Shown here: positions 1 to 7,499 of the stretch, piece after piece | Numbering within the stretch: the stretch's first letter is position 1 | Layout of the letters: each line of letters begins with the position of its first letter | DNA from: Clostridiales bacterium | GTDB taxonomy: Bacteria > Bacillota > Clostridia > Peptostreptococcales > Anaerovoracaceae | NCBI GenBank assembly: GCA_012735285.1 | Contig: JAAYHT010000028.1 | Location: forward strand, 1-15,579 | Reading direction: 5' to 3' | DNA: 15,579 nucleotides | Notes under the pieces: model-generated | Databases searched by the model: none | Seen by the model: the letters and a program-made list of their open reading frames with translations, nothing else | What the model was told of the DNA's origin: nothing | Program-made: the position numbers and the translations under genes

Positions 1-1360
1 CCTCTTCCCTCGTGGCATCAGGTCTTCCATATAGAATATTTTCATAAACCGTCCCCGAGAAAAGATAGACATCCTGCTGAACCATTCCTATCTGGGAACG
101 AAGAGATTTTATAGTAACATCTTTGATATCATGTCCATCAATTAATATCCTTCCTTTAGTAACATCATAGAACCTAGGTATGAGGTTACATAGTGTTGTC
201 TTTCCACTTCCTGAAGGACCTACTAATGCTACAGTCTCTCCTGCTCTTACAGTTAGATCAATGTCTGAGAGCACATTCTTGTTATTATCCGAATATTTAA
301 AACTCACATTGTCAAATCTAATCTCTCCTCGAACATTTTCAAGGGGTATGGCGTTCGTTGAATCGACAATATCTACAGGTGTATCCATTATTTCAATAAA
401 TCTTTCGATACCCGTCATCCCCCTTTGGAACTGCTCAGTAAATTCCACAATACGTCTTATCGAATTGAGTAACATCGATACATAAAGAAGGTATGCCACT
501 AAATCGGCAGGATTTATCCTACCATGTATCATAAAGAATGCACCTGCTATAACAACTGCAATATACATTATTCCGTCAAAGAACCTCACAGTGCTTTGGA
601 ATCCCGCCATGTATCTATAAGCTTCGTCTTTAATATTTAGGAACCTCTCATTTCCCCTGCGGAACTTTTCCTCTTCGATTTCCTCATTGGCATATGATTT
701 TACCACTCGAACACCTAGCAAACTGTCTTCTACCTGTGCATTGATTTCCCCTATTTGATACCTTGATTTCTTAAAGGCCCTTCTCATCTTTTTGCTAAAG
801 GACAGAGAGCAGATCAGCATTATAGGAATCAGTGAAAATATTATTAACGTTAAAGCAAGATCCGTATTTGCAAGGATCACAAAGGAGATGCTTATCTTAA
901 GCGCTGCAATAAAGTACTCCTCCGGACAGTGGTGGGAAAACTCAGTAACATCAAACAGGTCACTTGTGATGCGTGCCATTATTTGCCCTATCTTAGTGTT
1001 GTCGTAGTAAGAAAAGGATAGGTCTTGAAGATGTGAAAACAGATCTCTTCTCATATCTGTTTCTATCTTTGCACCCATCATATGGCCAAAATATGCCATG
1101 AAATAGTTTGCCGCAACATCAACTAACCTAAGTGCGAGATATAAGGCTCCTAAAGTAAGAATTGTTCTAACCGTCAATTCTTCAAGGCGATTCATACCCA
1201 TATCGGTAATATATCGTACAATTAGAGGCAGGACCAGCTCACAAACCGTAGTCAAAGCGGCACAAAATAGATCCAGCGCTAATATCCAGCGGTATTTTTT
1301 GAAATAAGGGATAAAACGACGAATAAGATAAGTTGTCTTCATCACTTTGTTATTGCTCAT
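1..1360 (-). CDS. ABC exporter, fused permease and ATPase (3' end cut by window edge)
   Basis: This gene encodes a type IV half-exporter of the MsbA/BmrA kind: an N-terminal six-helix membrane domain (about residues 15-315) followed by a nucleotide-binding domain. My reverse-strand translation is open for 453 codons from an ATG at 1360 (MSNNKVMKTTYLIRRF). The Walker A motif GPSGSGKTT is at residues 381-389 and the Q-loop (QQDVYLFSGTVYENI) begins at residue 428. The LSGGQ signature, Walker B and H-loop lie beyond the left edge, so ATPase integrity cannot be judged. The coupling-helix region VRVVKSYANEE is typical of lipid or drug exporters. An AGGTG sequence sits about 15 bases before the start, rather far. 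It is the last visible gene of the LtaS-like/TagA unit, 87 bases after tagA, and may be partly uncoupled by a hairpin. Export of a lipid-linked glycan or of a drug are both possible; the substrate is unknown. Confidence 0.93.
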   Translation of the reverse strand, partial: MSNNKVMKTTYLIRRFIPYFKKYRWILALDLFCAALTTVCELVLPLIVRYITDMGMNRLEELTVRTILTLGALYLALRLVDVAANYFMAYFGHMMGAKIETDMRRDLFSHLQDLSFSYYDNTKIGQIMARITSDLFDVTEFSHHCPEEYFIAALKISISFVILANTDLALTLIIFSLIPIMLICSLSFSKKMRRAFKKSRYQIGEINAQVEDSLLGVRVVKSYANEEIEEEKFRRGNERFLNIKDEAYRYMAGFQSTVRFFDGIMYIAVVIAGAFFMIHGRINPADLVAYLLYVSMLLNSIRRIVEFTEQFQRGMTGIERFIEIMDTPVDIVDSTNAIPLENVRGEIRFDNVSFKYSDNNKNVLSDIDLTVRAGETVALVGPSGSGKTTLCNLIPRFYDVTKGRILIDGHDIKDVTIKSLRSQIGMVQQDVYLFSGTVYENILYGRPDATREE

Positions 1361-1405
1361 ATATTTATTGCATTTCACCTCGATTTTTTTGTTACATTAC
1401 ACATA

Positions 1406-1434
1406 ATATTATCCTATAAAATAACTGTTGGCAA
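1406..1434 (-). promoter_or_regulatory. Candidate sigma-A promoter for the ABC exporter
   Basis: On the minus strand TTGCCA (1434-1429) and TAATAT (1411-1406) are separated by 17 bases, each close to consensus. Transcription would begin near 1399, about 40 bases before the ABC start codon. The -35 box lies within the stem-loop that follows tagA. AT-rich DNA gives chance matches, so this is only a candidate. Confidence 0.4.
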
Positions 1435-1453
1435 CTTTGCTCAACAGTTATTT
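1419..1453 (-). terminator. Hairpin after tagA, weak terminator or attenuator
   Basis: An 11-bp perfect inverted repeat (1420-1430 with 1442-1452, AATAACTGTTG/CAACAGTTATT) encloses an 11-base loop and overlaps the tagA stop codon at 1448-1450. Read on the minus strand it is followed by only TTTTAT, not a long T run, and the stem is AT-rich. It may act as a weak terminator or as an RNA end protecting the upstream mRNA. I infer partial termination at best. Confidence 0.42.
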
Positions 1454-2185
1454 AGTGTATTTCGACTTAAGAACCTTGATCACAAACAAAGGCAAGGCTA
1501 TCATTCTCTTGTAGCGGCTAGGCTGCTTTATTAGCCTGTACAGCCATTCAAGTCCATGCTTTTGATAAAACTCCGGAGCCCGCTTCACTGCCCCAGCCCA
1601 TACATCCAGGCTGCCACCTACGCCTATTGCAGCCTTTACTTTCAGATTTTGCTTATGTCTTGCTATAAACTTCTCCTGCTTAGGGGCTCCCATGGCAACA
1701 CATAAAAAGTCAGCATTTGAACTATTAATCATTTCAACAATTTCTTTTTCATCCTCACTTGAAAAGTAGCCATGGTGAGTTCCAACAACTATTAGATTAG
1801 GAAATGCTTGCTTTATCTTTTCAGCCGCTAAAGATGCTATTCCGGGCTTGCCGCCCAACAAAAATACCGACCCCTTATTCTCATTAAGCCAATCCAAAGT
1901 ATTATTTAAAAAATCTATACCTGTAACTCTTTCCTGCAAAGGATGACCTAATATTTTAGATGCATATATTAAGCCTATTCCATCAGGAATGACTAAATCG
2001 GCTGAACGCAAAATGCTCTTTAACTCTATATCCTTATTAGCGTTATATATTATCTCGGAGTTAGGGGTAACAATCAAGCTGCAGCCTTCTTTACTCATCA
2101 GTTCCTCGAAGGACTGCCTGGCTTGTTGCATATTTACCAAGTCAACCGGAACTCCTAATATTTCAATCTGCTTTCTTTCTATCAT
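1448..2185 (-). CDS. tagA: WecG/TagA/CpsF-family N-acetylmannosaminyltransferase (GT26)
   Basis: This enzyme would transfer ManNAc from UDP-ManNAc to an undecaprenyl-diphosphate-GlcNAc primer at the inner face of the membrane, the committed step for wall teichoic acid or a ManNAc-containing secondary wall polymer. I choose the ATG at 2185 (MIERKQIEILGVPVDL, 245 residues). It lies one base after the upstream stop, has AAGGA 8 bases ahead, and gives normal family length; a 13-residue longer reading is open but lacks these features. T40 (TPNSE), D68 (IPDG), R86 (QERVTG) and Q170 (APKQE) sit exactly three residues beyond T37, D65, R83 and Q167 as I recall them from Thermoanaerobacter italicus TagA, where they line the active site. 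The basic C-terminal tail (about residues 205-245, RLIKQPSRYKRM) matches the membrane-binding appendage of the family. Translational coupling to the LtaS-like gene suggests joint action on one polymer. The exact acceptor is inferred. Confidence 0.94.
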   Translation of the reverse strand: MIERKQIEILGVPVDLVNMQQARQSFEELMSKEGCSLIVTPNSEIIYNANKDIELKSILRSADLVIPDGIGLIYASKILGHPLQERVTGIDFLNNTLDWLNENKGSVFLLGGKPGIASLAAEKIKQAFPNLIVVGTHHGYFSSEDEKEIVEMINSSNADFLCVAMGAPKQEKFIARHKQNLKVKAAIGVGGSLDVWAGAVKRAPEFYQKHGLEWLYRLIKQPSRYKRMIALPLFVIKVLKSKYTK

Positions 2186-2186
2186 T

Positions 2187-3989
2187 TTACTCTTCCTTAT
2201 ATTCAGCAAGCTTATCTTCCTCAAGGTACTGTTCGGATAACATTATAAGTGCTTTTGACCTTTCAGAAAGATGTTTTAAGCCATCTAAAGGTACTTCTTC
2301 CCCAGTATCCAATCTCCAGGCCCTGCCGTTTTCAAATATGCCGTCCATGGACATGAAATAGATTATTTCATCGGTGATGAAAGAACCTAATGGTGCATAC
2401 CTGTTTTGAATAACAAATCCTGATTCAGCAGTAAATAAATTCTGACCCAAATAGATAGTGTCCAGTTCTTCAAAGCCAAATAAATGAGCTATAGTTGGCA
2501 AGAAATCCATCTGACCTCCAGCTATAGATATGGTCTGGTTTACCTTTTCCCCCGGAATGTGAATTATCAGAGGTACATTTGCCATTTCATCAAATCGATA
2601 GGGCTTTCCTAAGAATTCAGTTAAAAGCACCTCATTATCCACATCGTATTGTGCTAAACCGAAATGATCTCCATAAATAGCTATTACCGTGTTTTCATAT
2701 AGACCGGCTTCCTTAAGTTCATCAATTAAAACTCCTACTGCATAGTCACAATAGGCAATGCTGTTAAGGTAGTTTCCAAATCTCGTACCTATGTGTTTAT
2801 CCTCAAGTTGAATCGTCTTTAATTTCTCATCCATTTCAAAAGGAGTGTGGTTAGTTAATGATACCATAAAACTATAGAAGGGCTGGGAAATTTCTTTTAA
2901 ATATTCAACAGATTGAATATAGAATTCATGATCGAGTATGCCCCAACCGTGGATCCTAGAAGGATTGTAACCTTCATCATCAATAAATATATCAAAGCCC
3001 TGGGCGGGATACATATCTTCCCTGCTCCAAAAGCTACCATCATACCCATGCATTGCTATAGTGCTATAACCTCTTTCTTTAAGAAGCACAGGAAGTCCCC
3101 TGAAGGTATTATTCTTATAAATCTCATAAGTATAGCTGTTAACTGTTCCATATAGTGAATTATTTGTAGCAAATTCAGCATCGGAAGTGATTCCTGCAGC
3201 ACTCTGCATAAAGTAATTGTCAATGTATATTGTTCCGCTATCTTTAATTAAATTATTTAACACAGGGGTAATTTCCTGCCCATAATAATCCCTATTTATA
3301 ACAAAGTTCTGCAAGGCCTCCATCTGAAGCACAATTAAGTTCCTTCCTTCAGCTATGCCAAAAAGAAGGTCTGACTCATCAACCTCATAATCTAAAGGAT
3401 CTTCCTCTTCGATTTCCTCTACACCAAAACCTGTTGTTTCTCTCAGTATGTCTTTAATATGGTAGGAGAAAAACTCCAGGTTTCCCATCGATCTAAGAAA
3501 TACTATATCAGTTACGCTGCCTAATACCAATATGGCTATTAAAACTACTAAAACTATAGCTACTAGCCATCTCTTATTGCTTCTCTTATGCTTGTCCATT
3601 ATTAGGGCAACTATTAATATAGGTAAATCAACTAACAGTAAGAAAAATCTAGGCTGTATGACTTCGATAATAACATCAGTGACATCACCAATATATTTGC
3701 CCGAACCCAGCATGGCCACACTTAAGTATCCGTGAAAATATGCATTAAAAGTTACATCGCAGAACATTAAAATTGAAAAGAGGAAATAGAACACAAAAGG
3801 AATCCACAGACGGTGAAAGCTTGAAAAGAATAGTATCAGAAACACTGCTGTGGATATCCACAAAAATATGAAGTTGATTTCAATATTCATTAAGTAATAA
3901 AAGAGTAAGGGCTTAATAATTAAACATGCTAAAATAATCCATTGCCAAGGTCCTACTGGCCTATATTTGCTCTCTAATATATCTTGCAT
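2187..3989 (-). CDS. LtaS-like phosphoglycerol transferase (membrane-anchored sulfatase fold)
   Basis: This is a 600-residue membrane protein with the lipoteichoic acid synthase layout: about five transmembrane helices in residues 15-160, a linker with an acidic patch (EEIEEEDPLDYEVDESD), and an extracellular alkaline-phosphatase/sulfatase-type domain from about residue 215. Likely active-site residues are E224 (LQMEALQ), the nucleophile T268 (GITSDAEF), H314 (MHGYDGSFW), H381 (TNHTPF) and D441-H442 (YGDHFG), matching the metal and substrate ligands of Staphylococcus LtaS. The family moves glycerol phosphate from phosphatidylglycerol onto a glycolipid or glycan outside the cell. The ATG at 3989 has AGGAAG 8 bases upstream and follows a consensus promoter. 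tagA starts one base after its stop. Whether it makes a polyglycerol-phosphate chain or only decorates a glycan, as OpgB- or LtaP-type relatives do, cannot be told from sequence. Confidence 0.92.
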   Translation of the reverse strand: MQDILESKYRPVGPWQWIILACLIIKPLLFYYLMNIEINFIFLWISTAVFLILFFSSFHRLWIPFVFYFLFSILMFCDVTFNAYFHGYLSVAMLGSGKYIGDVTDVIIEVIQPRFFLLLVDLPILIVALIMDKHKRSNKRWLVAIVLVVLIAILVLGSVTDIVFLRSMGNLEFFSYHIKDILRETTGFGVEEIEEEDPLDYEVDESDLLFGIAEGRNLIVLQMEALQNFVINRDYYGQEITPVLNNLIKDSGTIYIDNYFMQSAAGITSDAEFATNNSLYGTVNSYTYEIYKNNTFRGLPVLLKERGYSTIAMHGYDGSFWSREDMYPAQGFDIFIDDEGYNPSRIHGWGILDHEFYIQSVEYLKEISQPFYSFMVSLTNHTPFEMDEKLKTIQLEDKHIGTRFGNYLNSIAYCDYAVGVLIDELKEAGLYENTVIAIYGDHFGLAQYDVDNEVLLTEFLGKPYRFDEMANVPLIIHIPGEKVNQTISIAGGQMDFLPTIAHLFGFEELDTIYLGQNLFTAESGFVIQNRYAPLGSFITDEIIYFMSMDGIFENGRAWRLDTGEEVPLDGLKHLSERSKALIMLSEQYLEEDKLAEYKEE

Positions 3990-3992
3990 TTG

Positions 3993-4021
3993 TTTACTTC
4001 CTTTTAAATTTATGCTATCAT
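3993..4021 (+). promoter_or_regulatory. Weak candidate promoter for wecC
   Basis: TTTACT (3993-3998) and TATCAT (4016-4021) are 17 bases apart on the plus strand and would start transcription near 4028, about 68 bases before wecC. This start would face the predicted start of the opposite promoter at about 4030. The -35 box has only four of six consensus bases, so confidence is low. wecC must be expressed from somewhere in this 106-base gap or by read-through from the left, which the gene order makes unlikely. Confidence 0.3.
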
Positions 4022-4036
4022 TTATCTGCTTTGCTT

Positions 4037-4064
4037 ATTATACATTTATTAAAAATAGTGTCAA
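4037..4064 (-). promoter_or_regulatory. Consensus sigma-A promoter for the LtaS-like/tagA unit
   Basis: Reading the minus strand, TTGACA (4064-4059) is followed after 16 bases by TATAAT (4042-4037); both hexamers match consensus perfectly. The predicted start near 4030 leaves a leader of about 40 bases before the ATG at 3989. No operator-like repeat is evident beside it. Confidence 0.8.
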
Positions 4065-4095
4065 TACAAGTTTTGACAGGTTTGGAGAATAATAT

Positions 4096-5346
4096 ATGAA
4101 AATTTGTGTTATTGGACTAGGTTATATCGGCTTACCGACAGCATCAATGTTTGCATCGGCAGGATGTGAAGTTGTAGGAGTCGATAAAAACCCCAAGGTA
4201 ATAGATGCTTTAAATAAAGGCCAAATTGTTATAGAAGAAAAGGGATTGGCAGAGTTAGTCAGTAAGGTTGTAAAGGACAAGCTTCTTCGCGGATCATTAG
4301 TTCCAGAAGAGGCAGATGTATTTATCATTACTGTGCCTACGCCTATCACGGCTCAAAAAAAAGCTGACATGTCTTATGTAATTTCAGCTACTGAAAGCAT
4401 CGTCCCCTATTTAAGAAAGGGGAATATTGTAATATTGGAATCTACCTCACCTGTAGGAACAGTTGATGAGCTAATGGTCCCTATTTTAAGAAAATCGGAT
4501 TTGAAGATTGGAGAAGAACTCTATGTGGGACATTCGCCTGAGCGGGTTATTCCCGGGCAAATTCTAGAGGAACTGGTTTACAACAGCCGCTTAGCTGGAG
4601 GTATAAATCCTATTTCATCAGAAAAGATTGCTAATGTATATAAGACCTTTGTAAAGGGTGAAATCTATCTAACTGACAGCAGAACGGCTGAATTGTGCAA
4701 GCTTGCAGAAAACACATATCGGGATGTTAATATCGCCTTTGCCAACGAGCTTGCAAAGATCTGTGAAGATCTAAATATTAATGTCTGGGAGGCTATTGAG
4801 CTTTGCAATAAGCATCCCCGGGTAAATATACATCAGCCAGGGCCCGGTGTAGGTGGTCATTGCATTGCTGTTGACCCATGGTTTATAGTGGAAAAACAGC
4901 CGGATAACGCTAATATAATAGAGCTTTCGAGAAAGACCAATGACTCTATGCCCGGCCATGTTACAGAGAGAATTAAACAAATACTAACTGGCATAGATTC
5001 TCCTAAGGTAACAATCTTAGGTATCACATATAAACCTAATGTAGACGATATTAGGGAAAGCCCTATAATCTACTTAATTGACATGCTTAGAAATGACGGT
5101 ATAAATGTATCCATCTATGATCCACATGTGGAAAATTATGATGGTAATGAAAAGGACCTTATTACAGCTGCAAGGGACTCCGATCTATTAGTACTCGGAG
5201 TACATCACAATAATTTTAAGGAGCTGCCTTTTAAAGAATTAGCAGAGATTATGCGTCATAAGAACTTCTTTGATACGCGCAACTTTGTGCCTACAAGGGA
5301 TGCTGAAGATGCGGGTTTTTCATGCTATTTATTGGGTAACAACTGA
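4096..5346 (+). CDS. wecC: UDP-N-acetyl-D-mannosamine dehydrogenase
   Basis: This cytoplasmic enzyme oxidises UDP-ManNAc with two NAD+ to UDP-ManNAcA, a precursor of acidic wall polysaccharides and secondary wall polymers. It is 416 residues, normal for the family. The N-terminal Rossmann motif is GLGYIGLP (residues 7-14). The middle domain has CKLAENTYRDVNIAFANEL (about 201-219) with the conserved Lys203 and Asn207. The catalytic cysteine is C256 in GPGVGGHCIAVDPW, and the stretch NKHPRVNIHQPGPG is characteristic of the ManNAc enzyme rather than of UDP-glucose dehydrogenase. The C-terminal UDP-binding domain holds GITYKPNVDDIRESP (309-323). GGAG lies 8 bases before the ATG. It is the only plus-strand gene here and is inserted between two minus-strand envelope units. 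The UDP-GlcNAc 2-epimerase that would feed it is not in the window. Confidence 0.95.
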   Translation: MKICVIGLGYIGLPTASMFASAGCEVVGVDKNPKVIDALNKGQIVIEEKGLAELVSKVVKDKLLRGSLVPEEADVFIITVPTPITAQKKADMSYVISATESIVPYLRKGNIVILESTSPVGTVDELMVPILRKSDLKIGEELYVGHSPERVIPGQILEELVYNSRLAGGINPISSEKIANVYKTFVKGEIYLTDSRTAELCKLAENTYRDVNIAFANELAKICEDLNINVWEAIELCNKHPRVNIHQPGPGVGGHCIAVDPWFIVEKQPDNANIIELSRKTNDSMPGHVTERIKQILTGIDSPKVTILGITYKPNVDDIRESPIIYLIDMLRNDGINVSIYDPHVENYDGNEKDLITAARDSDLLVLGVHHNNFKELPFKELAEIMRHKNFFDTRNFVPTRDAEDAGFSCYLLGNN

Positions 5347-6965
5347 CCCCGTCTGAAAAAACCCAGATACATTAGCATGGCTGCTAAGCCCCAGAAATAG
5401 GCCATCATGTATGGCTCTTCAAAGATGTTTTCAAAATAGCAGTGTGCTAACACGCCAACAAGCCCGGAGAAAATTCCTACGGAAAGAGCCTTCGGGTTTT
5501 CTATATTTCTAAATAGAGGCTCTTGAGTATCTATAACATACACAGCATTGCTGCGATAGATTGCTCTAAGACCCCATATTACCAATGCGGCTAGTAGTAT
5601 TATGAAAAAGATGATTCCAATATAGCCCATCTCAACCATGGTCTTTAGATAGTAGTTATCCATATAGAAATAGTAGAACTCTTCTGTTTCATCCAAGATC
5701 TTGTTGTTCATAGCGACAGCGCCGCCAAACCTGCCTAGACCAAACCCTAACCATGGATTGTTCTCTAATAGAAGCATTCTACCTACTTCCCATCTTAATG
5801 CCCTTCCTCCAATAGCAGATGCTTCAGCATAATCGGATGTAAAAAGATATGTCAATCTATAAGTTATAGAAGGGACAAATACTAATACTCCCGCTATTGC
5901 TGCTGCCATTAAAACAAGTAAACGTCTATCAATAAAAAGTGCAAATACTATTACAGCAACTACCATTCCAACCCATGCCCCCCTTGAAAAGGTGAAAAGT
6001 AGACAAAGGCACATTATGCCAGTTATGCATAGGTATATAAACTTCATCCAATTTTTTTTGCTGTAATAAATCATACCAGCAGCCATAGGAGCAAGAAGTA
6101 CTATTAATGAACCGAAAATATTAGGACTGCCGGTTAGGGAAAATACTCTTGTTCTTACACCCATTTCAGTTTGAGTTACCCAAGAAGCCGGTATGGGAAC
6201 AGCGATAATATACTGATAAATACCATGCAAGCAGAGTAAAGCCCCCATCCCTAAAAATGCATAGTATACAATTTTAAAATCTTTATCATCTTCTATTAGT
6301 CTCAAAATTATGAAAAACCATACCATGTATTGTACAACAGCCCTATAGCCTGCCATTGCAATAGCAGGATAAGGACTTACTGCAGACATCAAGAGCAGGC
6401 CTACTGCCATGAACAGAATAATATAGACGTCCAGAGCAGTTTCCCTTTTTATTGCAACTGTCTGCCTTAAGGCCTTTCTCCATAGTATGAAAACAATAGA
6501 AACAATTATGAACAGTTCCTCCCAGGCAGAAGCTAAAGGAGAAAATGCTATCTTAACCCTAATAATATACTCAATTGGTAAATATAATGCGAAGGCTACA
6601 AGCAGCCACTGATGTAAACTTAATTTATGAATAGATGAAAAGACAACACTCCCCTTTGTTATCGAGAAGTATTTGCCTTTAATCCTGTTTAATAGACGAT
6701 AAAATAAGCTCTGTTCTATTAAAGATCCTATAGAATAGAGTAACTCTCTTAAAAATCCTAAGAACTTGTAATAATAGGATTTTTCGATATTGCTATCAGC
6801 CTCACAGAAGCGTATCCAAAGCTTCTTTGTAACAGAGTACTGATAATAGGTTTTAAAACTATTAATTAAGCTATAAAGAAACCCCTGCCGCCATATGTTT
6901 ATAAAATACATTATGAATGCAGAAATCTTCTGTATTGCAAAACTGCTTTTAATAACGCTATTCAT
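5325..6965 (-). CDS. O-antigen ligase/polymerase-type membrane protein (Wzy_C family)
   Basis: This 546-residue polytopic protein belongs to the WaaL/Wzy/TuaE-type family, which joins or polymerises lipid-linked glycans on the outer face of the membrane. After a weakly hydrophobic N-terminal extension of about 115 residues come roughly ten to twelve helices between residues 118 and 535. Family hallmarks are TGSPNIFGS (278-286), TFSRGAWVG (325-333), and the extracellular loop with GGRALRWEVGRMLLLENNPW (about 386-405) followed by GFGLGRFGG. An aromatic-rich loop DNYYLKTMVEMGYIG precedes the last helices. The ATG at 6965 has GAGGTG 7 bases ahead, and the gap from the DUF4330 gene is 18 bases, so it is probably co-transcribed and last in its unit. 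Its stop lies inside the convergent wecC gene. Whether it polymerises repeat units or ligates the chain to the wall is undecided. Confidence 0.88.
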   Translation of the reverse strand: MNSVIKSSFAIQKISAFIMYFINIWRQGFLYSLINSFKTYYQYSVTKKLWIRFCEADSNIEKSYYYKFLGFLRELLYSIGSLIEQSLFYRLLNRIKGKYFSITKGSVVFSSIHKLSLHQWLLVAFALYLPIEYIIRVKIAFSPLASAWEELFIIVSIVFILWRKALRQTVAIKRETALDVYIILFMAVGLLLMSAVSPYPAIAMAGYRAVVQYMVWFFIILRLIEDDKDFKIVYYAFLGMGALLCLHGIYQYIIAVPIPASWVTQTEMGVRTRVFSLTGSPNIFGSLIVLLAPMAAGMIYYSKKNWMKFIYLCITGIMCLCLLFTFSRGAWVGMVVAVIVFALFIDRRLLVLMAAAIAGVLVFVPSITYRLTYLFTSDYAEASAIGGRALRWEVGRMLLLENNPWLGFGLGRFGGAVAMNNKILDETEEFYYFYMDNYYLKTMVEMGYIGIIFFIILLAALVIWGLRAIYRSNAVYVIDTQEPLFRNIENPKALSVGIFSGLVGVLAHCYFENIFEEPYMMAYFWGLAAMLMYLGFFRRGQLLPNK

Positions 6966-6983
6966 TAAGCCCCACCTCAGATA

Positions 6984-7487
6984 TTATTCGCCAATTTCAA
7001 CACGGCGGATAGTACCGCTGCATTCAAAGGTCTGGGTTTTTACAATAAAGGTCCTTCCTGCTCTTAGCTCCTGGCTACCTATTTTAGGGCTGGGGGTATC
7101 CTTTGCCACCTTAGTTTTTATCTCTATAACGACATCCTTTTTACTGGGATCTAGCGCATCAACTATTATTCCGTCATCCCTAATAGCTTGTACGATATAA
7201 TCTTCAAACCAGACATCTGTAATAGTTGCATTCATATATTCATTTCCTGCAACCAGTTTTTCACCAACCAGGTCCTGCCTTTCAATCTCTTCTAATAATC
7301 TTGGCGGAGTACCTATTATCACAACTTCTGCCGTTAAATCAACCTGCGGTGAAACCGCATTATTAATCTGTGGCCCAAAAAGCTGCCAAGCTATAGCTCC
7401 AAGAACAGCAATAACGACTATTAGGATTACTAAATCAACAACATTGATAATTCCAAACAGCTTTCCCTTTTCGTTTATTATCTTCAT
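6984..7487 (-). CDS. DUF4330-type single-pass membrane protein
   Basis: This 167-residue protein has a short cytoplasmic N-terminus (MKIINEKGKLFGIINVVD), one transmembrane helix at about residues 15-36 (LVILIVVIAVLGAIAW) and a beta-rich outer domain of about 130 residues. The N-terminal signature KGKLFGIINVVDLVIL is that of the DUF4330 family, as I recognise it; no activity is established. I choose the ATG at 7487 with GGAGG 5 bases ahead; a TTG at 7499 in the same frame is part of that ribosome binding site region. It is tightly packed between a glycosyltransferase gene (12-base gap) and the ligase-like gene (18-base gap), suggesting an accessory part in glycan export, polymerisation or length control. 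That role is inference from position only. Confidence 0.85.
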   Translation of the reverse strand: MKIINEKGKLFGIINVVDLVILIVVIAVLGAIAWQLFGPQINNAVSPQVDLTAEVVIIGTPPRLLEEIERQDLVGEKLVAGNEYMNATITDVWFEDYIVQAIRDDGIIVDALDPSKKDVVIEIKTKVAKDTPSPKIGSQELRAGRTFIVKTQTFECSGTIRRVEIGE

Positions 7488-7499
7488 TCCATCCTCCAA

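Noticed and set aside
180..1007. Plus-strand open frames of 101 and 71 codons at 180-485 and 792-1007
   Set aside because: They lie opposite the ABC exporter, lack ribosome binding sites and have no recognisable domain.
1361..1374. Mini-frame ATG CAA TAA upstream of the ABC exporter start
   Set aside because: The AGGTG is only two bases before this ATG, too close for good initiation, and a two-codon leader cannot be supported from sequence alone.
4073..4078. TTGACA on the plus strand just before wecC
   Set aside because: A matching -10 box would fall on the wecC start codon itself and no TATAAT-like sequence is there; taken as a chance match.
5347..5420. Possible terminator after wecC (run of six A next to CCC/GGG)
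   Set aside because: I could not pair a stable stem beside the run, and the region codes for the end of the ligase-like protein.
7487..7499. TTG start for the DUF4330 gene
   Set aside because: The TTG and next codon form part of the GGAGG ribosome binding site of the ATG at 7487, the better start.
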